DNA of 64,000 nucleotides from Nonomuraea angiospora (GCF_014873145.1 NZ_JADBEK010000001.1:1488001-1552000), one strand, 5' to 3'. Shown: positions 1 to 10,448, numbered from the stretch's first letter. Numbers and translations: made by a program. Notes: generated from the letters alone by a model not told the origin.

Positions 1-550
1 CCGCCAGCCCCTCCGGCGTCGGCGCACGAAACGCCGCCCACGCCCGAGACGCCAACTCCAACGCCGCCGGAGACAACCTCGCGCACGCCCCCGTCGCCGC
101 CAACTCCCGCAACTGCTCCGCACGCAACTCACCCAGCCCACCGAACCGGGCGATCCCCGGATACTCCCCGATGCAGATCAGCGTGACAGCCTCCGCCGCC
201 ACCCCCAACTCCCTCAGCCAGGCGAGAATCTCCACAATCTGCAACTGGTCATACAGATCGGCCTCGAACCAGAGCACATACTCCCCACCCCGGTTCGCCT
301 CCACCGCCGCATCCCGCTCCAGGAACACCCGCAGCACCTCACCACGGTCATCCCTCCCCGCCAGGAACGCCGCCCGGACCCGGCGCAACTCCTCCCGCCC
401 CACCGCCGGAACCGGCCCCTCATGCAGCACATCCCGCCAGAACACGATGCGCCGGGCCAGCCCCGTACCCGCCAGATCCGTGCCATCACCATTGCTGACG
501 TGCAGCGCCTCCGCCATCCAGCCCTGATCGCCCAGAAGCCCACGGTGCAT
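1..550 (-). CDS. DUF1835-type protein, partial (C-terminus beyond left edge)
   Basis: The reading frame is open from the left window edge back to an ATG at 550. That ATG has GGGAGG seven bases upstream, so I chose it; in-frame ATGs at 571 and 517 are alternatives. The N-terminal part has the pattern of DUF1835 proteins: LHVSNGD near the start, then WRDVLHEGPVP, then LWFEADLYDQLQ and a histidine-poor middle. The biochemical role of DUF1835 is not established. It lies in the same direction as, and downstream of, the GyrI-like/MerR pair. Wobble positions favour G and T (GAT, CAT, GTT), unlike most actinomycete genes but like its neighbours here. Confidence 0.72.
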   Translation of the reverse strand, partial: MHRGLLGDQGWMAEALHVSNGDGTDLAGTGLARRIVFWRDVLHEGPVPAVGREELRRVRAAFLAGRDDRGEVLRVFLERDAAVEANRGGEYVLWFEADLYDQLQIVEILAWLRELGVAAEAVTLICIGEYPGIARFGGLGELRAEQLRELAATGACARLSPAALELASRAWAAFRAPTPEGLA

Positions 551-604
551 GACCCGCCTCCCGAACGCCATGCTAACCGCGCCCCGGCGCCACCCGCGAG
601 ACCC

Positions 605-1123
605 CTAGACCGGCCCCTGACGCACCGGCTGACGCAGCACCGTACGCGGCTGCGGATCATCGAAAGCCGTCAGATACACCTCATGATGCGGCCCATTCGG
701 CACCAGCCCCCGCTCCGCCATGAACGCCTCCATCACCGCCAACGACCGATACTCCTCACTGAAGGCACCCACATGCAGCACCTCCACACACTCACCCTCC
801 GTGAACGTCGCCACCCGCACCCGATCCACCGCCGCCCCCGACGAACGCGCCTCCTCCCGCGCCCGCTCCACCAACCCCGGCTCCGGCACCCCCGCCAGCG
901 GCAGCAGCAGATGCCAGCGCCACAACTCCCGCGGCACCTCCAACCCCGGACGCTCATCCTCCACGAACCACAACCCCTCCAGCGGCCCCACAGGACCACC
1001 CATCCCCGCCGCCACCGCATACAACGCCCCGATGGCCGACACATGCTCACTACCGCCCGGCTCACCCATGCCCGTCACGTTCAGACAGGTCACCGGACCG
1101 TACGTCGCCAGCTCAGGATTCAC
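605..1123 (-). CDS. GyrI-like effector-binding domain protein
   Basis: A 172-residue stand-alone small-molecule-binding domain. It ends in the pattern expected for GyrI-like proteins: a TFTEGECVEVLHVG segment, an E-Y-R-S turn, then GPHHEVYLTAF and LRQPV. The GTG start at 1123 overlaps the TGA of the upstream MerR gene (GTGA), with GGAGGAG just before it, so the two are translationally coupled. The MerR protein carries a related C-terminal domain, so the pair probably responds to the same or similar hydrophobic ligands (inference). A longer TTG start at 1162 is possible but lacks a better ribosome-binding site. Confidence 0.75.
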   Translation of the reverse strand: MNPELATYGPVTCLNVTGMGEPGGSEHVSAIGALYAVAAGMGGPVGPLEGLWFVEDERPGLEVPRELWRWHLLLPLAGVPEPGLVERAREEARSSGAAVDRVRVATFTEGECVEVLHVGAFSEEYRSLAVMEAFMAERGLVPNGPHHEVYLTAFDDPQPRTVLRQPVRQGPV

Positions 1124-1905
1124 GACTCCTCCAAACAGATCATCAACTGCGTGACAAGACAATCAGGCGAGGTCACGGCCGGATCCGACACGTACACCTC
1201 ACGAACCGGCCCCCGAACCGCAACCCGGCGCTCGCCACACCAGGCCAGCACCGCATGCGCCGTCAACGACATCTGGTCATAAGGCCCCACATGCGTCGCA
1301 CAAGCGAACCTGCCCCCCGGCAACACCCGCACCGGCGCACCCCCACCACCCTCCCCATCCCCCAGCACCCGCGCCCCCTCCACCTCGAACACCTCACCCC
1401 AATCCAACGGAAACAACCCGATCAACCGAACCGGCCCGGCGGGACCCCGCAACCGCGACAGCGCCGCCGACGTCGCCCGCCCCACATCCTCCGGACCCGC
1501 CGCCCACTCCCTCGCCACCACCACCCGCCGCGCCGGCTCCTCCACCACCCGCACCGGCACCGACGGCAACCCCTCCGCCATCACCCGCTCCAGCGACGCG
1601 AGCGTACGACGCCGCCGCGCCAACTCCGCCTCCAGATCCTCCCTGACCCCCGCGAGCGCCCCCGCCCCACCCGACAACACCTCGCCCACCACCGCCAGCG
1701 GCACATCCAACGACCGCAGCAACGCGATCGACAACGCCACCCGAGCCTGCGACGCCCGGTAATACCGGTAACCCGTCACCGCGTCCACCCGCGCCGGCCG
1801 CAACAACCCCAGCTCGTCATAGTGACGCAACTGCTTCACACTCAACCGCCCCAACCGGGCGAACTGCCCGATCGGCAGCAACTCCTCGTCCACGCCCACC
1901 AGCAT
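1120..1905 (-). CDS. MerR-family regulator with GyrI-like ligand domain
   Basis: A 261-residue protein. The N-terminal MerR helix-turn-helix (residues about 9-75) contains IGQFARLGRLSVKQLRHYDE and the wing motif TGYRYY. A helical linker follows, then a GyrI-like effector-binding domain ending in VREVYVSDP. This is the BmrR/TipA-like architecture of drug-responsive activators. The ATG at 1905 follows GGGAGGG and is preferred to the upstream ATG at 1944. An imperfect inverted repeat lies against the start codon, which suggests autoregulation. It is divergent from the ArsR gene and coupled to the GyrI-like gene downstream. Confidence 0.85.
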   Translation of the reverse strand: MLVGVDEELLPIGQFARLGRLSVKQLRHYDELGLLRPARVDAVTGYRYYRASQARVALSIALLRSLDVPLAVVGEVLSGGAGALAGVREDLEAELARRRRTLASLERVMAEGLPSVPVRVVEEPARRVVVAREWAAGPEDVGRATSAALSRLRGPAGPVRLIGLFPLDWGEVFEVEGARVLGDGEGGGGAPVRVLPGGRFACATHVGPYDQMSLTAHAVLAWCGERRVAVRGPVREVYVSDPAVTSPDCLVTQLMICLEES

Positions 1906-1930
1906 GGACCCTCCCACCGAGGGAGAGTCC
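1906..1930. promoter_or_regulatory. Inverted repeat, candidate MerR operator
   Basis: Ten-base arms (GGACCCTCCC and GGGAGAGTCC) match except at one position and are separated by accga. The repeat abuts the MerR start codon and includes its Shine-Dalgarno. GC-rich dyads of this spacing are typical MerR-family sites, so autoregulation is the simplest reading. Binding is inferred. Confidence 0.5.
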
Positions 1931-1948
1931 AGCGACCAATACATGCCC

Positions 1949-1977
1949 TTGAAGGTATATAGCCAGCGGGGTATATT
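1949..1977 (+). promoter_or_regulatory. Promoter of the ArsR/SRPBCC pair
   Basis: TTGAAG at 1949-1954 and TATATT at 1972-1977 are separated by exactly 17 bases, a strong vegetative-type promoter. The ArsR ATG starts 9 bases after the -10 box and there is no Shine-Dalgarno, so the transcript is probably leaderless or nearly so. GGTATAT occurs twice here (1954-1960 and 1970-1976) and could be the ArsR contact site. Confidence 0.6.
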
Positions 1978-1985
1978 AACGAGCC

Positions 1986-2294
1986 ATGCGCTTCGACGTG
2001 CTCGCAGAACCCACCCGCCGCCACATCCTCGACCTACTCCTCCAACGCCCCCGCTCCGTCACCGAACTCACCACCCACCTCGGCCTCACCCAACCCGGCA
2101 CCTCCAAACACCTCCGAGTCCTCCGCGAAGCCGGCCTCGTCACCGTCCGCAAAGACGCCCAACGCCGCTGGTACGAACTCCGCCCCGCCCCCCTCGCCGA
2201 AATCGACGCCTGGCTCACCCCCTACCGCAAACTCTGGAACCACAGCCTCGACCGCCTCGAACACCACCTCGACACCATGGAAGACGACCAATGA
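1986..2294 (+). CDS. ArsR/SmtB-family transcriptional regulator
   Basis: A 102-residue winged-helix protein. The hallmark series EPTRRHILDLL, SVTELTTHLGLTQPGTSKHL and LVTVRKDAQRRWYEL covers residues 8-70. No metal-binding Cys cluster is present, as in ArsR proteins paired with SRPBCC (AHSA1-like) proteins. The stop overlaps the next start (ATGA). The start is set by the closely preceding promoter. It probably represses its own two-gene operon. The wobble bases are almost all C or A (GAA, CAA, AAA), which is unusual for this genome. Confidence 0.88.
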   Translation: MRFDVLAEPTRRHILDLLLQRPRSVTELTTHLGLTQPGTSKHLRVLREAGLVTVRKDAQRRWYELRPAPLAEIDAWLTPYRKLWNHSLDRLEHHLDTMEDDQ

Positions 2295-3091
2295 ACGAAA
2301 ACCTCACCATCCACCCCGACGGCCGCACCACCCTGCGCATGCAACGCCGCCTCCCCCACCCACCCGAAAAGATCTGGCGCGCCATCACCCAGCCCCAACA
2401 CCTCGCCCACTGGTTCCCCGCCACCATCACCATCGACGGCGACCGCATCAGCTACGGCTTCGGACCCGACGGCCACATCACCGAGAACAACCCACCCCAC
2501 ACCTACGCCCACACCTGGGGCGACGACGAACTCCGCTGGGAAATCCACCCCGACGGCCCCCACGCCAGCATCCTCACCCTCACCCACACCTTCACCGACC
2601 ACCACGGCGCCGCCAGCTTCGCCTCCGGCTGGCACACCTGCCTCAGCGCCCTGCTCCACCACCTCGATCAGCGCCCCACCCAGCAACCCGCCGACAAACA
2701 ACCCGCCGAATTCGCCCGGCTCCACGAGGACTACATCGCCATCCTCGGCCTCGTCCCCGCCACCGCCGAAAACGGCGACGTACGCGTCGAACGCCAGCTC
2801 ACCCGCCCCGCCGAAGACATCTGGCACCTGCTCAACGGCGACGACGCCACCCCCGGCGACCCCCCGCCCGCCCCCTTCACCGCAGCCGGCCTCCAGCCCG
2901 GCCCGGTCACCCGCACCGAGAGCGCCAAACTCCTCGAGTACGACACCCCGACCGGCCCCGTCCGCTGGGAGCTCACCCAGGGCACCGGCCAGGGCGCCCG
3001 GCTCATCGTCACCCACACCGGCGACACCACCACCCTCGACGCCTGGCGCATCCGCGTCGAGGAGCTGGCCTCCGCCCTGGTGGAGTTGTGA
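2291..3091 (+). CDS. Tandem SRPBCC (AHSA1-like) domain protein
   Basis: A 266-residue protein with two START-like halves. The first (residues about 10-150) begins TLRMQRRLPHPPEKIWRAIT and includes the WFPA segment typical of AHSA1-type SRPBCC proteins. The second (about 165-266) restarts with VERQLTRPAEDIW and ends in TLDAWRIRVEEL, as a shortened copy. These folds bind hydrophobic ligands; the ligand is unknown. It is translationally coupled to the ArsR gene (ATGA). The first three quarters share the neighbours' unusual C/A-ending codons, and usage becomes normal near 2900. Confidence 0.8.
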   Translation: MNENLTIHPDGRTTLRMQRRLPHPPEKIWRAITQPQHLAHWFPATITIDGDRISYGFGPDGHITENNPPHTYAHTWGDDELRWEIHPDGPHASILTLTHTFTDHHGAASFASGWHTCLSALLHHLDQRPTQQPADKQPAEFARLHEDYIAILGLVPATAENGDVRVERQLTRPAEDIWHLLNGDDATPGDPPPAPFTAAGLQPGPVTRTESAKLLEYDTPTGPVRWELTQGTGQGARLIVTHTGDTTTLDAWRIRVEELASALVEL

Positions 3092-3128
3092 TTTTTACGG
3101 GGTGAAGGGGACGGCACAACCACCCGCG

Positions 3129-3145
3129 CCCTTTACAATGTAGAT
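3129..3145 (+). repeat. CCTTTACAWWGTAGAT motif, copy 1
   Basis: The first of three near-identical 16-17 base sites (others at 10405 and 17597), all reading in the same direction. It lies between the converging ends of the SRPBCC gene and the DUF4037 gene, four bases from the latter's stop. The core is a TACA/TGTA-like dyad. The function is unknown. Confidence 0.45.
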
Positions 3146-3147
3146 CA

Positions 3148-4200
3148 CTAAGCTTCGAGGCCGAGAGCCGCCGCAGTCACCGCCCGCGCCCGCCCCGGCG
3201 CCACCAGCAGGTCCGTGGAATCCGACAGCTGATCCACGCACCCCACCACCGGCAACCCCCTGATCACCGGGTCCGACACCGACTCCAGCAGCACCTGCAC
3301 GAACCGGTCCCCGCCGATCACCTCGAACGGCCGGTCGAAGAACCCCCGCACCCGCTCATCCAGCCGCTCGGCCAGCCCCACCCGGTTCTGCAGCGCCGCC
3401 ACCCGCGCGTACGCCCCCGACAGCCCCTGCTGCCGTTCCCGCCAGGAGCGCGCCGCCAGCGCCGCCCCCAGGCACTCCCCCAGCTCCGTCGAGCCCGGCA
3501 TGCGCGCCAGCGCGCTGCCGAGCCATTTCGCGTACGGCGGGTAGCGCCGCCGCAACAGCAGCGCCAGCCGCATCACCTCCCGCGCCAGCCGCGCCCCCAC
3601 CACGGCCGAGCCCAGCTCATCGCCCACCTCACCGCACCGGCCCGGGAACGACTCCTCCTGGGCGATCCGCCGCCACTGACACGCCAGCACATACCGCCAC
3701 ACATCCTCCGGATACCAGCGCAACGCCGCCCGGGCCGCCTCCAGCCCGCCCCCGGGAACGGCGGCCTCCAGCCCGTCGTGGAACACCTCGCCCCGCGTCA
3801 CCTCGGCCAGGCTCTGCCACGGCGCCGACAACCAGTCCAGCAGCGACACCCCCGCCCGCGGATCGAACCCCAGCCGCTCCACCAGCCACGGCCCCAGCTC
3901 CGTCACCGCCACCCCGGGCTGCACGCTGCCGTGGTAACCGAACACGGTCGGAAAACCGCCGAAACGCTCCGGCAGGCCCGCCACCACCTTCTCCCGCACC
4001 TCGGGCGCCGTCCCGGGCGCCACGAACACCAGCACCCGCGGCCCCCAGTCATGGTCGGTCGAGCGGGCCGTGTCGAACTCCAGCACCTCCGACCCCGGCC
4101 CGATCAACGCGGCACTGTGCGCGACCCCGGACACCAAAGGCGCCACCACCTCGCCGTAGAAGGCGCGGGACAACTCAATACCAGGTACAAAATCGGACAT
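3148..4200 (-). CDS. DUF4037-family nucleotidyltransferase-like protein
   Basis: A 350-residue protein. The N-terminus reads as DUF4037: PGIELSRAFYGEVV, then a G-x-G-S-E-V-L segment and STDHDWGPR. This resembles the acidic active-site region of nucleotidyltransferase folds. The rest is helical and matches the family's usual length. I chose the ATG at 4200 because homologous sequence begins there; the frame extends 13 residues upstream. There is no clear Shine-Dalgarno. Substrate and reaction are unknown. It stands alone, convergent with the SRPBCC gene. Confidence 0.75.
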   Translation of the reverse strand: MSDFVPGIELSRAFYGEVVAPLVSGVAHSAALIGPGSEVLEFDTARSTDHDWGPRVLVFVAPGTAPEVREKVVAGLPERFGGFPTVFGYHGSVQPGVAVTELGPWLVERLGFDPRAGVSLLDWLSAPWQSLAEVTRGEVFHDGLEAAVPGGGLEAARAALRWYPEDVWRYVLACQWRRIAQEESFPGRCGEVGDELGSAVVGARLAREVMRLALLLRRRYPPYAKWLGSALARMPGSTELGECLGAALAARSWRERQQGLSGAYARVAALQNRVGLAERLDERVRGFFDRPFEVIGGDRFVQVLLESVSDPVIRGLPVVGCVDQLSDSTDLLVAPGRARAVTAAALGLEA

Positions 4201-4279
4201 CACGCCGTCAACTCTGCCCCAGCGCCGCCCGAACCTCACCCGATTTTCCCGGCGCCACCGGCGTCCCCGGCGCCCCCGG

Positions 4280-5014
4280 TCATCCGGCGACGCGAGAGGC
4301 CATCACCCGCCTGCGCCGGTAGCCGATCCGCTCATAGACCGTGATGGCCGCCACGTTGTCATCGTCGACCATCAGCGCCGCCCGCCCGTAGGCGGCCAGC
4401 AGCTCCGCCGACGCCCACCGGCACACCCGATCGGCCAGCCCACGCCCCCGCATGCCCGCCTTGGTCGCCACCCCGGCCAGCAGCCCCACGCTGGGCGCCG
4501 GCCAGGCGTCGGCCGCCACCGCCGCCAGCTCGCCGCCGACGCGTACCCCGGCCCACCGGCGCACCCCGGCGAGGCCGGGCACCGCGTACGAGTCGGGCGC
4601 ATCGGCCGCCAGCAGCGCCGCCACCTCGGCCTCGGCCTCCGGCTCCAGCCAGCCCACCCCATCCGGGGCCGGGTCGTGCAGCGCCGGCAGGCTCATCGAG
4701 GAGAACGTCCCGGACTCGCGCAGACCGTCGAGCTTGGCCGTCACCTGGCGTACCAGCTCCAGCTCCCCGAACGGCCGGTAGGAGGGGCCCAGCTCGGCCA
4801 GCGCGTACCGGACCAGCTCCACCGCGTCCGGCAGCGCACCCCACACGCCCAGCCGGTCGCGGCGCGAGGCCCCAGGGCCGGCGGCCACCACTGCCCCGCC
4901 CAACGCCCACGCCCGCGCTCCACCGCGCAGCCCTTGCGCCGCCCACACCAGCAGGTCGTCGTCACCGCACGCGGCGCGCACCTCGGCGTCGTCGCGTAAC
5001 TCCCGTATCACCAC
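4280..5014 (-). CDS. GNAT-family N-acetyltransferase
   Basis: A 244-residue protein. The C-terminal half carries the GNAT acetyl-CoA signature: GLLAGVATKAGMRGRGLADRV, where R-G-R-G-L-A is the pyrophosphate-binding loop, then ALMVDDDNVAAITVYERIGY. The N-terminal half is a divergent GNAT-like region with no recognisable motif. It starts with GTG seven bases after the purB stop, so the two are probably cotranscribed. The acceptor substrate cannot be read from sequence. No link to purine synthesis is implied. Confidence 0.82.
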   Translation of the reverse strand: MVIRELRDDAEVRAACGDDDLLVWAAQGLRGGARAWALGGAVVAAGPGASRRDRLGVWGALPDAVELVRYALAELGPSYRPFGELELVRQVTAKLDGLRESGTFSSMSLPALHDPAPDGVGWLEPEAEAEVAALLAADAPDSYAVPGLAGVRRWAGVRVGGELAAVAADAWPAPSVGLLAGVATKAGMRGRGLADRVCRWASAELLAAYGRAALMVDDDNVAAITVYERIGYRRRRVMASRVAG

Positions 5015-5020
5015 AGCTCG

Positions 5021-6451
5021 TCACAGGATGGCGCCGGGCCGGTAGGCCGCCGCCTCCGGGTGCGCCGCCACGACCTCGCCCACCTGCCGCGTGACGGCCT
5101 CCACCTGGTCGGCGGCCGCCCCGGTGAACGACACCTGGTCGGCCAGCAGCGCCTCCAGCCGGGCCCGGTCCAGCGGGAAGCGCGTGTCGGCCGCCAGCAG
5201 GTCGAGCAGCTCGTTGCCGGCGCCGCGCGAGCGCATCGCCAGCGCCGCCCCCACCGCGTGCTCCTTGATCAGCTCGTGCGCGCTCTCCCGGCCCACCCCG
5301 GCCCGCACCGCCGCCATGAGCATCTTCGTCGTGGCCAGGAACGGCAGATAGCGGTCCAGCTCCGCGGCGATGACCGCCGGGAAGGCGCCGAACTCGTCCA
5401 GCACCGTCAGCATCGTCTCCACCAGCCCGTCGAAGGCGAAGAACGCGTCCGGCAGCGCCACCCGGCGCACCACCGAGCACGACACGTCGCCCTCGTTCCA
5501 CTGGTCGCCCGCCAGCTCGCCCGCCATCGAGGCGTAGCCCCGCAGCACCACGGCCAGGCCGTTGACCCGCTCGCAGGAGCGGGTGTTCATCTTGTGGGGC
5601 ATCGCCGACGAGCCGACCTGCCCCTCCTTGAACCCCTCGGTGACCAGCTCGTGCCCGGCCATCAGCCGGATCGTCTTGGCCAGCGACGACGGCGCCGCCG
5701 CCAGCTGCACCAGCGCCGTCACCACCTCAAAATCCAGCGAACGCGGATAAACCTGCCCCACGCTGGTGAAACGGTGCGCGAACCCCAGGTGCGCGGCCAC
5801 CTTCTCCTCCAGCTCGGCCAGCTTGCCCAGGTCGCCGCCCAGCAGGTCGAGCATGTCCTGCGCGGTGCCCACCGGTCCCTTGATCCCGCGCAGCGGGTAG
5901 CGGCCGATCAGCTCCTCCAGCCGCCGGTAGGCCACCAGCAGCTCATCGGCCGCCGACGCGAAACGCTTGCCCAGCGTGGTCGCCTGCGCCGCCACGTTGT
6001 GCGAACGCCCGGCGACCACCGTCGCCTTGTGCTCCTCGGCCAGCGACGCCAGGCGCCCCAGCAACGCCACCACCCGGTCACGCACCAGCAGCAGGCTGTC
6101 GCGGATCTGCAGCTGCTCGACGTTCTCGGTCAGGTCGCGCGAGGTCATCCCCTTGTGCACCTGCTCGTGCCCGGCCAGCGCGTTGAACTCCTCGATGCGC
6201 GCCTTCACGTCGTGCCGCGTCACCCGCTCACGCGCCGCGATCGAGTCGACGTCGACCTGCTCGACCACCTTCTCGTAGTCGTCGACCGCGCCCTCCGGGA
6301 CGGCCACGCCCAGCTCGGCCTGCGCCCGCAGCACCGCCAGCCACAACCGCCGCTCAGCGATGATCTTGTATTCGGGGGACCACAGGCGGGCCAGCTCCGG
6401 CGAGGCATAACGCGAGGCCAGGACATTCGGGATACGCGGCTTGGACGTCAC
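5021..6451 (-). CDS. purB: Adenylosuccinate lyase
   Basis: Catalyses two fumarate-releasing steps of purine synthesis, SAICAR to AICAR and adenylosuccinate to AMP, in the cytoplasm. The superfamily signature SSAMPHKMN lies near residue 290, with TSRDLTENVEQLQ and RSHNVAAQATTLG upstream, as in the actinobacterial PurB. At 476 residues it has the normal length. I chose the GTG giving MTSKPRIPNVLASRY, the usual N-terminus; a TTG at 6460 is possible. TAGACT lies 8 bases upstream of this GTG, so the message may be leaderless. The GNAT gene follows closely. Confidence 0.95.
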   Translation of the reverse strand: MTSKPRIPNVLASRYASPELARLWSPEYKIIAERRLWLAVLRAQAELGVAVPEGAVDDYEKVVEQVDVDSIAARERVTRHDVKARIEEFNALAGHEQVHKGMTSRDLTENVEQLQIRDSLLLVRDRVVALLGRLASLAEEHKATVVAGRSHNVAAQATTLGKRFASAADELLVAYRRLEELIGRYPLRGIKGPVGTAQDMLDLLGGDLGKLAELEEKVAAHLGFAHRFTSVGQVYPRSLDFEVVTALVQLAAAPSSLAKTIRLMAGHELVTEGFKEGQVGSSAMPHKMNTRSCERVNGLAVVLRGYASMAGELAGDQWNEGDVSCSVVRRVALPDAFFAFDGLVETMLTVLDEFGAFPAVIAAELDRYLPFLATTKMLMAAVRAGVGRESAHELIKEHAVGAALAMRSRGAGNELLDLLAADTRFPLDRARLEALLADQVSFTGAAADQVEAVTRQVGEVVAAHPEAAAYRPGAIL

Positions 6452-6512
6452 GTCGGACAAGTCTATTCACACGCCCGCGCCCGCACGGCACCAGGCCACG
6501 CGAGCGCCCCGA

Positions 6513-8906
<2,394 letters not shown>

Positions 8907-9017
8907 GTCTCCATCTGTTGGCAGGACCGCCCTGCGCGGTCTCCGTCGGCGTCGCCTGGCTCGATCCGACCAGTTTCGAGCATTATGTCTGGCTTTTGGG
9001 GTCGGTACGGTCGCCGC

Positions 9018-9374
9018 TCACCGGTCCTGAAGCAGCCCCAGAACGTTGCCGTCGACGTCGGTCACGGTGGCCACCAGCCGCCCGCCGCCGACGTCACGCA
9101 CGGGCTCCTTCACCGTGGCGCCGGCCGCGGTCACCTCGGCCAGCTTCGCCTCGATGTCCGGCACGTGCCAGTAGGCCACCGGCGAGGCCATCGCCTGCGG
9201 ACCCCCGGCCGGCACCAGCCCGATGTGCTGGCCCGCGGCCTCGAACCCGACGTAGTAGGGCCCGTCGGCCACCGGCTCGACGCCCAGCAGGGCCGCGTAC
9301 ACCGCCTTGGCCTTCGCCAGGTCCGACACCGGGTGCAGCACCGTCTTGATCCCCTGGGTGGAAGAGTCGCTCAT
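9018..9374 (-). CDS. VOC-superfamily (glyoxalase/bleomycin-resistance fold) protein 1
   Basis: A 118-residue single-domain VOC protein: TVLHPVSDLAKAKAVYAALLG at the start, YWHVPDIEAKLAEVTAAGATV in the middle, and TVTDVDGNVLGLLQ at the end. VOC proteins are metal-dependent enzymes or binding proteins; the substrate is unknown. CAGGAG precedes the ATG. It is divergent from the AraC gene. A 27-base site upstream is repeated in front of the second VOC gene, with TAGCGT as a likely -10 box (9414-9419), so both VOC genes are probably AraC targets. Confidence 0.85.
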   Translation of the reverse strand: MSDSSTQGIKTVLHPVSDLAKAKAVYAALLGVEPVADGPYYVGFEAAGQHIGLVPAGGPQAMASPVAYWHVPDIEAKLAEVTAAGATVKEPVRDVGGGRLVATVTDVDGNVLGLLQDR

Positions 9375-9435
9375 GGTTCACTCCTGTTCGAAAAGGTGAG
9401 GTCTGTGCTCGCCACGCTAGCCGCACCGTACCCAA

Positions 9436-9462
9436 GCGCGCTTCTCCATTCCTGACCGGTCG
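9436..9462 (-). promoter_or_regulatory. Candidate AraC operator, copy 1 (upstream of VOC 1)
   Basis: On the minus strand this site begins CGACCGGTCAGG and ends GGAGAAGCGCGC. It matches copy 2 (9876-9902) at 24 of 27 bases. It ends 16 bases before the likely -10 box of VOC 1; copy 2 ends 15 bases before its own. Constant spacing to the promoter is what an AraC activator site would show. Confidence 0.65.
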
Positions 9463-9491
9463 CACCCCGGCCGCTGTGAGACACTGACCAG

Positions 9492-9920
9492 GTGAAACGG
9501 CAGGACCTCGACGATCTCGTCCGACTGCGGCGGGCCCGCGACCGGATGGACCGCGACTACGCCGAGCCCCTCGACGTCCCCGCGCTGGCGCGCGACGCCC
9601 TGATGTCACCGGGCCACTTCTCCCGCAGCTTCCGCACCGCGTTCGGCGAGACGCCCTACAGCTACCTGATGACCCGCCGCATCGAACGGGCCAAAGCCCT
9701 CCTGCGACGCGGCGACCTGTCCGTCACCGAGGTCTGCTTCGCGGTCGGCTGTACGTCACTCGGCTCCTTCAGCACCCGCTTCACCCAACTGGTCGGCGAG
9801 AGCCCGAGCGCCTACCGGGCCCGCGACCACGACCACGCCGCCGACATCCCCGCCTGCATGGCCAAGATCTACACGCGACCCGTCAGGAACGGAGAAGCGA
9901 GCCCCACCTCTCCCCCATAG
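9492..9920 (+). CDS. AraC-family transcriptional regulator (DNA-binding domain only)
   Basis: A 142-residue protein made almost entirely of the AraC double helix-turn-helix. LDVPALARDALMSPGHFSRSF is the first HTH; SVTEVCFAVGCTSLGSFSTRF with GESPSAYR is the second. There is no separate sensor domain, as in small MarA/SoxS-like regulators. It starts at GTG 9492. It sits between two VOC genes. A likely target site lies upstream of VOC 1, and a second lies inside the last codons of this gene, ahead of VOC 2. Confidence 0.88.
   Translation: MKRQDLDDLVRLRRARDRMDRDYAEPLDVPALARDALMSPGHFSRSFRTAFGETPYSYLMTRRIERAKALLRRGDLSVTEVCFAVGCTSLGSFSTRFTQLVGESPSAYRARDHDHAADIPACMAKIYTRPVRNGEASPTSPP
9876..9902 (+). 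promoter_or_regulatory. Candidate AraC operator, copy 2 (upstream of VOC 2)
   Basis: Begins CGACCCGTCAGG and ends GGAGAAGCGAGC, matching copy 1 at 24 of 27 bases in the same orientation relative to its VOC gene. It lies within the 3' end of the AraC coding sequence, so the regulator's last codons double as an operator. The -10 box TAGGCT (9918-9923) follows after 15 bases, and no -35 box is apparent, as expected for an activator-dependent promoter. Confidence 0.65.
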
Positions 9921-9930
9921 GCTGAAACGC
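9918..9930 (+). promoter_or_regulatory. -10 box of VOC 2, leaderless start
   Basis: TAGGCT is followed by seven bases and the ATG at 9931. This spacing puts the transcription start at or next to the start codon, and no Shine-Dalgarno is visible. Confidence 0.5.
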
Positions 9931-10347
9931 ATGGACATCAAGCTCTCCACCTGCTTCATCGCCGTCGACGACCACGACAAGGCGCTCGCCTTCTACTGCG
10001 ACGTCCTCGGCCTCGAGGTGCGCAACGACGTCAGCTACGAGGGGATGCGCTGGGTGACCGTCGGGTCGCCCTCCCAGCCGGACGTGGACATCGTCCTCGA
10101 ACCACCCCTCGCCGACCCCAACGCCTCACCGGCCGACAAACAGGTCATAGCCGAGCTGATGGCCAAGGGCCTGCTGCGCGGCATCATCTTCACCACCGAC
10201 GACTGCGACGCCACCTTCGAACGCATCAGCGCCGCGGGCGGCGAGGTGCTGCAGGAGCCGATGGACCAGTTCTACGGCGTCCGCGACTGCGCCTTCCGCG
10301 ACCCCGCCGGCAACATGCTGCGCTTCAACCAGACCCTCCACAAGTGA
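9931..10347 (+). CDS. VOC-superfamily protein 2
   Basis: A 138-residue VOC protein: MDIKLSTCFIAVDDHDKALAFY at the start, GLLRGIIFTTDDCDATFERI in the middle, and YGVRDCAFRDPAGNMLRFNQ at the end. This is the typical 'FRDPxGN' glyoxalase/extradiol-dioxygenase fold. The substrate is unknown. It follows the AraC gene by 10 bases but has its own activator site and leaderless promoter. A hairpin terminator overlaps its stop codon. Confidence 0.87.
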   Translation: MDIKLSTCFIAVDDHDKALAFYCDVLGLEVRNDVSYEGMRWVTVGSPSQPDVDIVLEPPLADPNASPADKQVIAELMAKGLLRGIIFTTDDCDATFERISAAGGEVLQEPMDQFYGVRDCAFRDPAGNMLRFNQTLHK

Positions 10348-10366
10348 GCCGCTCGGAGCGGCTTTT
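10347..10366 (+). terminator. Rho-independent terminator after VOC 2
   Basis: AGCCGCT-cgg-AGCGGCT forms a 7-bp stem with a 3-base loop, followed by TTT. It begins at the last base of the VOC 2 stop codon. Confidence 0.75.
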
Positions 10367-10404
10367 GAGGTGTGGCTGTTGACGTGAGTTGTCCCTGACC
10401 CACG

Positions 10405-10421
10405 CCCTTTACATTGTAGAT
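10405..10421 (+). repeat. CCTTTACAWWGTAGAT motif, copy 2
   Basis: CCCTTTACATTGTAGAT, followed by CTAA as in copy 1, lies 27 bases upstream of the methyltransferase start. Here it is in promoter position, and its TACATTGTA core is a near-palindrome. It could be an operator or part of the promoter. Confidence 0.45.
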
Positions 10422-10448
10422 TCCTAAACTGGGGCGCATCATGGGCAC

